This document shows positions 7,317-15,834 of a stretch of 37,525 bases of DNA, piece after piece. The translations under genes were made by a program, and so were the position numbers. The stretch lies in contig JAJEAI010000049.1 in NCBI GenBank assembly GCA_022824205.1, positions 1 through 37,525 of the forward strand. Reading direction: 5' to 3'. Within the stretch, counting starts at the first letter, position 1; each line of letters starts with the position of its first letter. Below the pieces are notes generated by a model that searched no databases, was not told the DNA's origin, and was given only the letters and a program-made list of their open reading frames with translations. This DNA is from Candidatus Binatia bacterium (GTDB lineage Bacteria > Desulfobacterota > Binatia > UBA9968 > JAJDTQ01).

Positions 7317-8108
7317 TCAGTGTCTCCGCTTGCGTTGAGACGGAGTCGCGTTCTTTTCGTAAATAAGCCGTAACCCCTCCAAGGTCAAGAATTCGTCCAC
7401 GTCCTCGATCACCGCCGATTCGTGGGCGAGGAGGGACGCGACCCCGCCGGTGGCCACCACCCGCGCCTTGACGCGGTTTTCCCGCTCGATGCGCTGGACG
7501 ATGCCGTCCACCAGGCCAACGTATCCGTAATAGATGCCCGACTGGATGGAGTGCACCGTGGACTTGCCGATGACGCTGCTCGGGCACACCACCTCCACCC
7601 GAGGCAGTTTCGACGCCCTCTGGAAAAGAGCCTCCAGAGCGATGACCAGACCCGGCGCGATCAGTCCCCCGAGGTACTCGCCGTTGTCGGAGACGCAGTC
7701 GAAGGTGGTGGCGGTGCCGAAATCGATGACCACGCAGGCGGTGCCGAAGCGGTCATAGGCGGCGACGCCATTGGCGATGCGGTCCGCGCCGACGTCCTGG
7801 GGGCTGTCGTAGAGGATCGGCATGCCGGTCTTGAGGCCGGGCCCCACGAGCAGCGGCTTGACGCCGAAGAACTTCCGTCCCAACTCGTCGATCATGCCCA
7901 CCATGGGCGGCACCACGCAGGAGACGATGATGGCGTCGATGTCGTCGCCGCCGATGCCATGCGCCGCCGCCAGGGGCGCGATCAGGGCGCCGTACTCGTC
8001 CACCGTGCGCTGCGGCTCCGTCAGCAGACGCCAGTGGGTCATCAGCTCCCGGTCGCGGTACACTCCCAGGACCATGTTGCTGTTCCCGATGTCCACGGCC
8101 AGCAGCAT
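7317..8108 (-). CDS. coaX: Type III pantothenate kinase
   Basis: The 263-residue protein catalyses ATP-dependent phosphorylation of pantothenate, the first step of coenzyme A synthesis. It shows the ASKHA-fold motifs of the CoaX type: the phosphate-binding DIGNS (residues 6-10) with the general-base Asp6, GADR (107-110) for the substrate/dimer site, and DFGTATT (129-135). Length matches the family (about 255-265). The start codon lies directly after the birA stop with no gap, so the two are likely translated together. Pairing of birA with coaX is common in many bacteria. Confidence 0.95.
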   Translation of the reverse strand: MLLAVDIGNSNMVLGVYRDRELMTHWRLLTEPQRTVDEYGALIAPLAAAHGIGGDDIDAIIVSCVVPPMVGMIDELGRKFFGVKPLLVGPGLKTGMPILYDSPQDVGADRIANGVAAYDRFGTACVVIDFGTATTFDCVSDNGEYLGGLIAPGLVIALEALFQRASKLPRVEVVCPSSVIGKSTVHSIQSGIYYGYVGLVDGIVQRIERENRVKARVVATGGVASLLAHESAVIEDVDEFLTLEGLRLIYEKNATPSQRKRRH

Positions 8109-8948
8109 CTACGCTCCTTCCGCTCCGTCCAGGAAGACGTCCCCGCTCACGACGCGCTCGGTCAGGCCACCCTCGCACTCCAGCACCAGGAAACCGCTTC
8201 CGTCCAGTCCCCGGACCCGTCCGGCGCGCTCGCCATCCGGCGTGTGCGCGCGCACCCGGCACCCTTCCATGCGCGCGTAGCCGTTCCAGCAGCGCGCGAT
8301 GGGGGCGAACCCGTGCTCTTCGAACTCGATGTAGCGCTCCTCCATGTGACGCACCAGGGAGCGGGTCACCCGCACCCGGTCCACCGCCGCGCCGGCCTCC
8401 TCCATCACCGAAGTGGCGCGCCCGCGGATTTCTGGAGGCATGAGCGCGCGCGGGTAGTTCAGGTTGACGCCGATGCCGACGATCACGAAGAGCGTGTGCT
8501 CGGACTCGCACGCCAGCTCGCTCAGGACGCCCGCCACTTTCAGTCCCTCCAGCAGGATGTCGTTGGGCCACTTGATCCGTGGCGCGCGCGGGACGTGCAC
8601 CTTCAAGGTGTCCGCAAGGGCCACCGCGGTCAGCAGCGTGATCTTGGCCGATTCGGCGGGAGCGAGCCGCGGGCGCAGGATGAACGAGATGTAGAGGTTG
8701 AGACCCGCCGGCGAAACCCACCGCCGGCCCATCCTGCCCTGCCCGGACGTCTGCGCCTCGGCAATGACGATGGTACCCTCGGGCTCGCCCGCCTCCGCCA
8801 GCGCGCGCGCCGTGCGGTTGGTGGAGGCCAGCTCCGGGTACACGTCGACGCGGTGCCCGAGGCGCCGGGTGCCGAGGCACCGGAGCAGCGCGGCGGACGT
8901 GAGCTCCCCGCCGGCTCCCGGGCCGGGTCTTTCCTTCCCCGGCCTCAC
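8109..8948 (-). CDS. birA: Biotin--[acetyl-CoA-carboxylase] ligase, catalytic type without HTH domain
   Basis: The 279-residue protein makes biotinyl-AMP and transfers biotin to a carboxyl-carrier lysine. The biotin-loop motif is GQGRMGRRW and the ATP-site motif is KWPNDI. A C-terminal SH3-like domain ends near GERAGRVRGLDGSGFLV. There is no N-terminal helix-turn-helix, so this is a group I enzyme without a repressor role. No ATG precedes the conserved core. The best start is the GTG at 8948, which shares four bases with the valS stop (GTGA) and has GGGAG 11 bases upstream. The open frame runs far upstream of this start, but that part only shadows valS. Confidence 0.92.
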   Translation of the reverse strand: MRPGKERPGPGAGGELTSAALLRCLGTRRLGHRVDVYPELASTNRTARALAEAGEPEGTIVIAEAQTSGQGRMGRRWVSPAGLNLYISFILRPRLAPAESAKITLLTAVALADTLKVHVPRAPRIKWPNDILLEGLKVAGVLSELACESEHTLFVIVGIGVNLNYPRALMPPEIRGRATSVMEEAGAAVDRVRVTRSLVRHMEERYIEFEEHGFAPIARCWNGYARMEGCRVRAHTPDGERAGRVRGLDGSGFLVLECEGGLTERVVSGDVFLDGAEGA

Positions 8949-11701
8949 TGCGCCTGAAGCTCCCGTATCCTCTCCAGGCTGCGGTTCAGAGCCGCGATCT
9001 TCTCCTCCATCTCCTGTGCCTTCCCGCGTTCCCGCTCCACCACGTCGGGGCGCGCCTTGGCCGTGAAGTTCTCGTTGGCGAGCTTGTTGCGCACGCGCCC
9101 CATCTCGGTCTCGAGTTTCTCCAGGGAGCGGTGCAGGCGGCTGCTCTCTCCTTCGAGATCCACGGCGCCGTCCAGGGGAACATACACCTGGGTGGTTTCC
9201 ACGATGGCCGTGGCCGCCCGCTGGGGCCGGAGGCCCTGCGCCAGGTATTCCGGTGACTCCGTCCGCGCCAGCGCACACAACAACGGCTCGCAGGCGCGCA
9301 CGAGGGCCAGGCGTTCCTCGGAGTCGGACAGCACCACCCGCACCACGCTGGAGGGCGGCACGTTCAACTCGGTGCGGAGGTTTCGCACCGCGCGGACGAT
9401 GCCGCTCAGGAACGCCACCTTTTCCTCCGCGTCCGGATCCGCGGGCAACTCTTCGGCCGTCGGATAGCGCTGCACCATGATGTCGTCGCGCCGCGGCGAC
9501 GACTCGTCGCGGGCGGTGACCGCGCTCCACAGCTCTTCGGTCACGAACGGCATCAACGGGTGAAGCAGGAGCAGGATGTTCTGAAGCACGGTGTGCAGCA
9601 CCCGTTGGGTGGTGTGGGAGCCATCGGCGCCGTTGAGACGCAGCTTGCTCATCTCGATGTACCAGTCGCAGAACTCGTGCCAAGTGAACTGGTAGAGGTG
9701 GTGCGCGAAGTCGTTGAAACGATACGCGCGGATGGCCTCCCGGGCGCGCTCGACGGTGACCTTGAGGCGCGACAGTATCCAGCGGTCGGCCAGGTCGAGA
9801 TCCGCGGCGGTGAGATCGGCCGGCACGCGGCGCGTTTCCGCGAGCACGTCGTCGTCGAGATTCATGAGCGCGAAGCGGGCGGCGTTCCACAGCTTGTTGA
9901 CGAAATGCTGGTAGCCCGCGATGCGGTCCTCCGCGAGCTTCACGTCCCGTCCCATGGCGGTCATGGCCACCAGCGTGAAACGGAAAGGATCGGCGCCGTA
10001 ACGGTTCACCATGATCAGCGGATCGATGACGTTGCCCTTGGACTTGGACATCTTCTGGCCTTCCTGGTCGCGCACCAGGGCGTGGATGTAGACGTCCCGG
10101 AAGGGCACTTCGTCCATGAATTTGAGCCCCATCATCATCATGCGCGCGACCCAGAAGAACAGGATGTCGAAGCCCGTCACGAGCGCGGCGGTGGGATAGA
10201 AGGCGGCGAGGTCGGCGGTCTTGTCGGGCCAACCCAGGGTCGAGAACGGCCACAGGGCGGAGGAGAACCAAGTATCGAGGACGTCGAAATCCTGCACGAA
10301 GCGGCCACCGCCGCACGTCGGGCAGCGCTCGGGGGCGGTGCGCGCCACGATGGGCACGCATTCCGGGGCGATGCGGCCGCCGCCGTTCATGGCGAGCGCC
10401 GGGTTGCAGCCGGCACAGTACCATGCCGGAATCTGATGGCCCCACCAGATCTGGCGCGATACGCACCAGTCCTTGATGTTCTCCATCCACGCGAAGTACG
10501 AATTCTTCCAGCCCTCGGGGATGATGCGCGTGCGGCCCTCGCGCACCGCATCCATCGCGGGGTCCGCCAGCGGCTGGATCTTCACGAACCACTGGGGCGT
10601 GAGATAGGGCTCGATGGCCGTGTGGCAGCGGTAGCACTTGCCCACGGCGTGGCGGTACGGCTCGACCTTTGCCAGCAGGCCCGCTTCCTCCAGTTCCCGC
10701 ACGATGCGCTCGCGCGCGGCGTAGCGGTCGAGGCCGGCGTAACGTTCGACCCAGGCTGGGGCGGGAGCGTCCGCCGGAGCGAACGCTTCTCCGCGCACCG
10801 CAGCGTCATCGTCAAGGATATTGATGACTTCGAGATCGTTTCTCAAGCCGATTTCGAAGTCGTTGAAGTCGTGTCCGGGGGTGATCTTCACCGCTCCGGT
10901 GCCGAACTCCGGGTCCACGAAGGCGTCCGCCACAACCGGGATCTCGCGCCCCACCACCGGAAGGCGGGCACACTGGCCCACGATGGCGGCGTGGCGTTGG
11001 TCCTCGGGATGGACCGCGACGCCGGTATCGCCCAGCATGGTCTCGGGCCGGGTGGTGGCCACCACCAGCTCGCCCTCCCCCACCAGCGGATAGCGCACGT
11101 GCCACAAGTGGCCGTCCACCTCTTCGTGCACCACCTCGATGTCGGCCAGCGCCGTCCTGCAGCGCGGACACCAGTTGATCAGCCGTTCCGCGCGATAGAG
11201 GAGCCCATCCTCCCACAGGCGCACGAAGGCCTCGCGCACCGCCCGGGAAAGCCCTTGGTCCATGGTGAAGCGCTCGCGGCTCCAGTCGCACGAAACGCCC
11301 AGGGCGCGCAACTGACGCAGGATCGTCCCGCCGGTCTCCTCGCGCCAGCTCCACACGCGCTCGATGAACCCTTCGCGGCCGAGGTCGGCGCGGTCCAGGC
11401 CCTCCGCCGCGAGTTGCCGCTCCACCACGTTCTGGGTAGCGATGCCCGCGTGGTCGGTGCCGGGAACCCACAGGACGCTGTGTCCGTCCATCCGGTGGAA
11501 GCGGCACAGGACGTCCTGGAGGGTGTTGTTCAGTGCATGGCCCATGTGCAGCGAGCCGGTGACGTTGGGGGGCGGAATGACCATGGAGTAGGACCGCCCG
11601 TCCGTGCCCGCGGGAGCAAAGTGTGCGGCCTCGGCCCAGCGCTCGTACCAGCGGCCCTCCACATCCTGATGACTGTACGACTTGGCGATTTCTCGGGGCA
11701 T
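8945..11701 (-). CDS. valS: Valyl-tRNA synthetase
   Basis: The 918-residue class Ia synthetase charges tRNA-Val. The HIGH motif appears as HMGH (52-55) in PPPNVTGSLHMGHA and the KMSKS motif at 550-554. Between them are the CP1 editing domain and zinc-binding Cys pairs such as CYRCH and CPTCGG. The C-terminal tail (about 845-918) is a charged coiled-coil arm of the kind that clamps the tRNA, and it ends with the frame overlapping birA. Length is normal. The ATG at 11701 begins just before the conserved N-terminus; no clear Shine-Dalgarno is visible. It follows the receiver-like gene by 61 bases and probably heads the birA-coaX-GTPase transcript. Confidence 0.97.
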   Translation of the reverse strand: MPREIAKSYSHQDVEGRWYERWAEAAHFAPAGTDGRSYSMVIPPPNVTGSLHMGHALNNTLQDVLCRFHRMDGHSVLWVPGTDHAGIATQNVVERQLAAEGLDRADLGREGFIERVWSWREETGGTILRQLRALGVSCDWSRERFTMDQGLSRAVREAFVRLWEDGLLYRAERLINWCPRCRTALADIEVVHEEVDGHLWHVRYPLVGEGELVVATTRPETMLGDTGVAVHPEDQRHAAIVGQCARLPVVGREIPVVADAFVDPEFGTGAVKITPGHDFNDFEIGLRNDLEVINILDDDAAVRGEAFAPADAPAPAWVERYAGLDRYAARERIVRELEEAGLLAKVEPYRHAVGKCYRCHTAIEPYLTPQWFVKIQPLADPAMDAVREGRTRIIPEGWKNSYFAWMENIKDWCVSRQIWWGHQIPAWYCAGCNPALAMNGGGRIAPECVPIVARTAPERCPTCGGGRFVQDFDVLDTWFSSALWPFSTLGWPDKTADLAAFYPTAALVTGFDILFFWVARMMMMGLKFMDEVPFRDVYIHALVRDQEGQKMSKSKGNVIDPLIMVNRYGADPFRFTLVAMTAMGRDVKLAEDRIAGYQHFVNKLWNAARFALMNLDDDVLAETRRVPADLTAADLDLADRWILSRLKVTVERAREAIRAYRFNDFAHHLYQFTWHEFCDWYIEMSKLRLNGADGSHTTQRVLHTVLQNILLLLHPLMPFVTEELWSAVTARDESSPRRDDIMVQRYPTAEELPADPDAEEKVAFLSGIVRAVRNLRTELNVPPSSVVRVVLSDSEERLALVRACEPLLCALARTESPEYLAQGLRPQRAATAIVETTQVYVPLDGAVDLEGESSRLHRSLEKLETEMGRVRNKLANENFTAKARPDVVERERGKAQEMEEKIAALNRSLERIRELQAQ

Positions 11702-11762
11702 GGGTCTGTGCTTTCGGTTTTCGGTCGGGTATTGGTCGGGCTGGATCGGGACGAATCCCCGT

Positions 11763-12221
11763 TTATGGCTCCTCGTCGGGATCCTCCACCACCTCGGTCA
11801 ACTCGATGATCGCTCCGGAGGGCGCCGGGTAATCCAGGGGCTCGTCCCCTTCCGGCGCGCCGGCATGAGGCAGGTTCTCGGACGCGGACGGCAACAGCGA
11901 CCGGAGCGCCGCATCGAGGACCGGGACCTCCAGCGGCTTGGCCACCGCGACGGCGCGGCTCCTGGTGCGAAGCGTGGGGGCCGGTCCCGCGTGCAGCCAA
12001 ACGCTCGGAACCCTCAAGCGCGCGAGGGTGCCGAGCACCTCGTCCACCGCACGGGCGTCCGCGTCCAGGCAATCGCGGTCCACGATGACGAGGTCGTGCC
12101 CCGCGACGTCTCGCGCGCCGGGCCAACGGTCCCGGACGGTGGCGTGATGCTCCGGAAACAGAAACTGCCGCAACGCTTCCCGCAGGATGGGCTGGCTCTC
12201 GATGATCAGGATCTCACCCAT
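11763..12221 (-). CDS. Orphan receiver-like domain protein
   Basis: The 152-residue protein begins MGEILIIESQPILREAL, the first strand and helix of a response-regulator receiver. Asp48 in DLVIVDRD lies at the phosphoacceptor position and Lys95-Pro96 in VAVAKPLEVP matches the conserved KP. Only one acidic residue (Glu8) stands where receivers normally have an acidic pair, so phosphorylation is uncertain. After about residue 115 there is a Pro/Glu-rich tail with no DNA-binding or enzymatic output domain. No histidine kinase is nearby. The start at 12221 is the only Met that begins the fold and has a weak GGTGA upstream. It lies divergent from tRNA-Leu, with valS downstream. Confidence 0.65.
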   Translation of the reverse strand: MGEILIIESQPILREALRQFLFPEHHATVRDRWPGARDVAGHDLVIVDRDCLDADARAVDEVLGTLARLRVPSVWLHAGPAPTLRTRSRAVAVAKPLEVPVLDAALRSLLPSASENLPHAGAPEGDEPLDYPAPSGAIIELTEVVEDPDEEP

Positions 12222-12267
12222 TTCACCGCCGAGGTCATAGTAGCAGACATTATTGCGTCCTACGAAC

Positions 12268-12295
12268 TTGACAAGGGCGCTTCCGCTGATACATA
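12268..12295 (+). promoter_or_regulatory. Likely promoter of the tRNA-Leu gene
   Basis: A perfect -35 hexamer TTGACA (12268-12273) is followed after 16 bases by TACATA (12290-12295), a weak -10. The tRNA begins 20 bases further on, a normal distance. The -35 match and position are good; the -10 is poor. Confidence 0.5.
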
Positions 12296-12315
12296 TAGGG
12301 GTCTTTCCTGATCGT

Positions 12316-12403
12316 GCGAAAGTGGCGGAATTTGGTAGACGCGCAGGATTCAGGATCCTGTGGGAGCAATCCCGTGGGGGTTCAATTCCCCCCTTTCGCA
12401 CCA
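12316..12403 (+). tRNA. tRNA-Leu (anticodon CAG)
   Basis: The 5' acceptor strand GCGAAAG pairs with CTTTCGC (12393-12399), followed by ACCA, so the CCA end is encoded. The anticodon stem CAGGA/TCCTG encloses the loop TTCAGGA, giving anticodon CAG at 12351-12353 for codon CUG. The long variable arm (TGGGAGCAATCCCG region) marks a class II tRNA, and GGTTCAATTCC is the T-loop. The downstream prenyl synthase may be read from the same transcript. Confidence 0.97.
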
Positions 12404-12506
12404 CCATCCTGAAACGGAGTGTCCTCTGCCACAGCAAGACCATGAGAGTGATCTTCAGGTTTTTTTGACCGATATCGCTGAAGAATCCCTGGAACCGCGT
12501 TGCGCG

Positions 12507-13460
12507 GTGGATCCCTACGGCTTTGTCGCCGACCAATTGGCGCTGGTGGAACAGAGGCTCGCGGAATGCACCCGTTCGAAGGAGTCCGAGCTCACCCGCA
12601 TCGCCTCCCACCTGATCGGAGGCGGCGGCAAACGCATCCGGCCGGTCATCACCCTCCTTGCCTTCAAGGCGTTCCACGGCCACCGGGTCAACGACGTCGT
12701 GGACATCGCCACGGCCATGGAGCTGATCCACGCGGCGACCCTGCTGCATGACGACATCATCGACGGCGCCGAGTTCAGGCGCGGCAAGGAGTCGGCCTAC
12801 AAGCGTTACGGACTCACGCGCACGCTCGTGACCGGGGATTTCCTGTTCATCAAGGCCTTCGAGTTCGCCGGCAAGTTCGATGAGCAGGTAGTCCAGTGGA
12901 CGGCGGACGCGTGCACGAGCCTGACGGAGGGCGAGATCCTGCAAGGCTCCTTCAACCGCAACCGCACGGTCACCGCGCACGACTATCTCGAGATCGTCGA
13001 ACGCAAGACCGCCTCGCTCTTTCAGACCGGCGCCAAGCTCGGCGCCTACATCGCGGACGCGCCGTGCCAGCAGGTGGAGGTGGCGGCGAACTTCGGGCTC
13101 AACCTGGGCATCGCCTTCCAGATGATGGACGACGTGCTCGACGTCGTGGGCCGGCGCGACCTGCTGGGCAAGTCCACCGGCATGGACCTGCGCGACGGCA
13201 ACCCGTCGCTGCCCATCGTGCTTTCCCTTCTCGACGGACACCAGGCCGTCACCCAGGTCTTCCAGTCGCGGGAACCCACGGAGAACGACATCCAGCGCGC
13301 CCTCGACGCCATGGGGAACGGCACCGTCATCGAGCGGGCGCGTGATTTCGCCCGCAAGTATGCGCTCAAGGCGTGCCGCGACATCGACACGCTGCCGGAA
13401 TCGGTGGAGCGGGACGCTCTCCTGGGGCTGGCACGCCTGCTCACGGACCGCGATCGTTAA
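12507..13460 (+). CDS. ispB: Trans-polyprenyl diphosphate synthase (quinone side chain)
   Basis: The 317-residue enzyme of the all-trans isoprenyl diphosphate synthase family elongates the chain with isopentenyl diphosphate to make the quinone tail. The first Asp-rich motif is DDIID (82-86) in LLHDDIIDGAEFRRG and the second is DDVLD (208-212). GGGKRIRP (39-46) binds the diphosphate. The in-frame ATG at 12360 lies inside the tRNA and cannot be the start. The GTG at 12507 puts GGGKRIRP at the same distance from the N-terminus as in E. coli IspB; a TTG at 12465 is the alternative. The stop overlaps the next start codon by one base (TAATG), tying it to the methyltransferase. Chain length cannot be read, so the symbol describes the family. 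Confidence 0.9.
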   Translation: MDPYGFVADQLALVEQRLAECTRSKESELTRIASHLIGGGGKRIRPVITLLAFKAFHGHRVNDVVDIATAMELIHAATLLHDDIIDGAEFRRGKESAYKRYGLTRTLVTGDFLFIKAFEFAGKFDEQVVQWTADACTSLTEGEILQGSFNRNRTVTAHDYLEIVERKTASLFQTGAKLGAYIADAPCQQVEVAANFGLNLGIAFQMMDDVLDVVGRRDLLGKSTGMDLRDGNPSLPIVLSLLDGHQAVTQVFQSREPTENDIQRALDAMGNGTVIERARDFARKYALKACRDIDTLPESVERDALLGLARLLTDRDR

Positions 13461-14224
13461 TGCCCGCGCGCCACCGGCTTGCCTCCCGCGATACCCAGGT
13501 CCGGAACATCTTCGATCGCATCGCCGGACGCTACGACCTGCTCAACCGGATCATCAGCTTCCGGCTCGATGCGCTGTGGCGTCGCAAGCTCATCCGCGTC
13601 CTGGGCCTGGCCGGCCGGCCGGCATGGGTCCTGGACATGGGGACCGGCACGGGCGCCCTGGCCCTGGACGCCTGCCGGGTGCTTGCGCCCGGAGCACGGG
13701 TGATGGGCGTCGATTTCTCGCGGGCCATGCTTCAACGCGCCCGGCGGCAGGGCGCGCGGGCCGGCCGGGAACCCCGGGCCGACTACGTCATGGCGCACGC
13801 CCTCGCCGTCCCCGTGCGGAACGAGGTGTTCGACGCGGTCATGAGCGCGTTCGTGCTGCGCAACGTGGGGGACCTGGAGGGGTTTTTCCGAGAGTCGTAC
13901 CGCGTGCTCAAGCCCGGCGGACAGGTGGCGTCGCTGGACATGTTCCCGCCGCCCCAGGGGTTCTTCTCGCGCCTGTACTGGCTGTATTTCGGCAGGCTCA
14001 TGCCGTGCATCGGCAGCGTGGTGAGCGGCGACCCGACCGCCTACCGGTACCTGTCCGACTCCGTCCGGTCGTTCGTGGCGCCGGAGAAGGTGGCCGAGAC
14101 CCTCGCCTCCACCGGTTTCATGGACACCCGGATCCATCGATATCTTCGGGGTGCGGTCTGTCTTCACGTCGCCACCAAGCCGGGCCGTGCGCCGCGGGAC
14201 AACCAAGGGACGGCGGAACCATGA
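13460..14224 (+). CDS. menG: UbiE/MenG-type quinone C-methyltransferase
   Basis: The 254-residue class I SAM-dependent methyltransferase of the UbiE/COQ5 group methylates demethylmenaquinone or the ubiquinone precursor. Family signs are the N-terminal VRNIFDRIAGRYDLLNR (14-30), the SAM-binding VLDMGTGTG (57-65), GVDFSRAML, FVLRNVGDL and YRVLKPGG. It overlaps the prenyl synthase stop and the next ORF start (ATGA), so the three genes are translationally coupled. This places methylation and side-chain synthesis in one transcript. Menaquinone is the likelier product for such an organism, but no other men or ubi gene is present to decide it. Confidence 0.88.
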   Translation: MPARHRLASRDTQVRNIFDRIAGRYDLLNRIISFRLDALWRRKLIRVLGLAGRPAWVLDMGTGTGALALDACRVLAPGARVMGVDFSRAMLQRARRQGARAGREPRADYVMAHALAVPVRNEVFDAVMSAFVLRNVGDLEGFFRESYRVLKPGGQVASLDMFPPPQGFFSRLYWLYFGRLMPCIGSVVSGDPTAYRYLSDSVRSFVAPEKVAETLASTGFMDTRIHRYLRGAVCLHVATKPGRAPRDNQGTAEP

Positions 14225-15042
14225 ACCCTTACGGCGCGGCGTTCGTGATGTTTCTCTACCAGGTGGCCGTGGGCGGGCTGGTGGGCTTGGCGGCGACGCC
14301 GTTCAACGACCTGGAGCGGGGCTTCTACAAGTCTACCGCGGGTGTGCTCGTGGTGGCGGCGACGCTGGCACTGTGGGGGCAGATCGACATCCTCCCCGAC
14401 GCACACGGGATGCGCGACGTCCTGGCGGTGCTCCTCCTGGCGGTCTTCACCCTCTTCCTGATCCTGTACTTCGCATCCCTCTGGGGCGAGCGCGGCTTTC
14501 TGCGCGCGCGCTTCTTCTCCACCGCGATCCTGACCGGCCTCGCCGGCCTGATGGTGGCATCCTACGGTTTCTCGGGCCCGTCGATGGGCCCGGTCGAAGC
14601 CGTCTTCCTGCCGCTCAGCTTCGTCGTCTCGGCCTTGCTGCTGGGGGCCGTGACGGTGGGCATGCTGATCGGCCACTGGTACCTGATCGAGACGGGTCAG
14701 AGCCTTGAACCGTTCTTCCGCGTCTTCCGGTTCTTCGTCGCCATGCTGATCATCCAGACCGGGTTGGAGGTGGTCGGGACGGCCCTTCTCTACCTGTTCG
14801 GAACGGACGCCACCGCGGCGACCGTGGAACGGTTGTTCAGCCATCACACGGTCCTGCTGTCATCGCGTTTCCTGGTGGCGCAGGCCGCGCCGCTGGCGCT
14901 GTCCTGGATGATCTGGAAGACCCTGGCGGACTTCAAGAACACCATGGCGGCCACGGGACTGTTCTACATCGCGCTGCTGGGAGTCTTCGTGGGCGAGCTG
15001 CTGTCGAGCCACATCCTCACCCTCGCGGGCGGGGCGCCCTAG
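14221..15042 (+). CDS. Polytopic membrane protein of the quinone operon, function unknown
   Basis: The 273-residue, very hydrophobic protein has about eight membrane-spanning stretches, roughly at 5-25, 38-55, 64-88, 98-117, 126-155, 168-193, 210-230 and 245-265. No catalytic motif is recognised. Possible functional residues in or near the membrane are His150 in GMLIGHWYLIE, the pair SHHT near 203-206 and His264 in LLSSHIL. They could serve heme or quinone binding, but that is speculation. The ATGA overlap with menG shows tight coupling, so a role in quinone handling or a membrane redox complex is a reasonable guess. I do not recognise the family. Confidence 0.75.
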   Translation: MNPYGAAFVMFLYQVAVGGLVGLAATPFNDLERGFYKSTAGVLVVAATLALWGQIDILPDAHGMRDVLAVLLLAVFTLFLILYFASLWGERGFLRARFFSTAILTGLAGLMVASYGFSGPSMGPVEAVFLPLSFVVSALLLGAVTVGMLIGHWYLIETGQSLEPFFRVFRFFVAMLIIQTGLEVVGTALLYLFGTDATAATVERLFSHHTVLLSSRFLVAQAAPLALSWMIWKTLADFKNTMAATGLFYIALLGVFVGELLSSHILTLAGGAP

Positions 15043-15077
15043 TGTCCTGTCGGGGCCGTGTCCTGTCGGGGCCGCTC

Positions 15078-15452
15078 TTACTTCGAGGCCTGATCCCCGT
15101 CGGTCTCGGCGGGTTTCCCGTCGGAGACGGATGTCGATGCCGGCCGGTCGCGCCCGGGGCGGAGATAGGTCTTGATCCTGGTGACCCGCAGGCCGTGCCC
15201 GGTCCAGCCGAGATCGTAACCCACCACCATGCCCTCCTTGAGAGCCTTGGGCGAGGTCACCGGTCCGGACATGTGAACCAACTGATAGGAAAAGCGGATG
15301 TCCCGGCCGCTGGCGGTGCGGATCACGCCGCTGTTCTTCCGGTGCGAGAGGCGCCGGACGATCCCATGATAGTAGAGATCCGTCCGTTCGCCGTCCGTCG
15401 TCGCTTCGGGGGCTCCGTCATCCGGGCCGTCCCTGGCATCGTCTTCGACCAT
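15078..15452 (-). CDS. Small OB-fold/cold-shock-like protein, function unknown
   Basis: The 124-residue protein has a central stretch HGIVRRLSHRKNSGVIRT (29-46) followed by GRDIRFSYQLV. It resembles the first strands of a cold-shock or S1-type OB fold (G-x-V ... G-x-I ... D-I-x-F). A second part, KEGMVVGYDLGWTGHGLRV, would be the closing strands. The ends are charged and look disordered. The start at 15452 is preceded by GGGGA at a good distance; an in-frame Met upstream is less likely. It converges with the membrane-protein gene, with 35 bases between their stops. Nucleic-acid binding is inferred from the fold only. Confidence 0.6.
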   Translation of the reverse strand: MVEDDARDGPDDGAPEATTDGERTDLYYHGIVRRLSHRKNSGVIRTASGRDIRFSYQLVHMSGPVTSPKALKEGMVVGYDLGWTGHGLRVTRIKTYLRPGRDRPASTSVSDGKPAETDGDQASK

Positions 15453-15834
15453 TGTGGATCCCCAATCCTTCAAGCAAGCGCTTGCGGCAAGGAGATTCGT
15501 CCCCATTCGTCCCTGCCCGCCCTCTTTTTCCCATCGTATCGCGACGGATGCCGGACTGCAATCCAGCGGGCGACGAATGCGTCCGGTCTCTTCTCGAACC
15601 GGCGACATAAACGTCGAATCGGATAACCTGTTGAATAATAAAACGTTTTCCAAGCAGCCCCGATTGAGGACGACAATATTGTCGAACAACACCGGAAATA
15701 GTTGTCGCAATTCCAGGTACTTAGAGCTGGCACGAAAAATGCGTGTGTTACCCCCATTATCGACCCGGACGTGCCGGGCCATGTTTTTCCACAGGTTGTG
15801 CCGGGGCGTTGTTGATAGGTTGTTGATAAGTTTC
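15453..15834. other. AT-rich non-coding stretch between divergent genes
   Basis: About 380 bases with markedly lower GC than the flanks separate the OB-fold-like gene from the pseudokinase gene. No open frame here has a ribosome-binding site or a recognisable product. It contains the palindrome at 15671-15684, a second one (AAAACGTTTT, 15640-15649), further GTTGTC/GACAAC half-sites, and tandem TTGTTGATA-like words near 15809-15830. It is best read as a regulatory region. Confidence 0.55.
15671..15684. promoter_or_regulatory. 14-bp perfect palindrome, candidate operator
   Basis: CGACAATATTGTCG is fully self-complementary. Extra half-sites GAACAAC (15684-15690) and GTTGTCGC (15701-15708) follow, forming a second looser inverted pair. 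It lies between two divergent genes, a usual place for a dimeric repressor site. The binding protein is unknown. Confidence 0.45.

Noticed and set aside
3936..7373. An 1145-codon plus-strand open frame, with a 964-codon minus-strand frame at 4195-7089
   Set aside because: Both are antisense or frame-shifted shadows of the EF-G-like, zinc-ribbon and amidohydrolase genes. Their products are Arg/Gly/His/Pro-rich without domains, as expected in GC-rich DNA.
8949..10637. Long N-terminal extension of BirA
   Set aside because: The extension lies wholly inside valS and has no biotin-ligase or HTH similarity. The GTG at 8948 with GTGA overlap explains the gene.
12360..12506. ATG at 12360 as the start of the prenyl synthase
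   Set aside because: It lies inside the tRNA-Leu gene and would add about 49 residues not found in the family.
12222..13241. Upstream extension of the receiver-like protein on the minus strand
   Set aside because: It would run antisense through the tRNA-Leu and the prenyl synthase; only the last 152 codons resemble a real protein.
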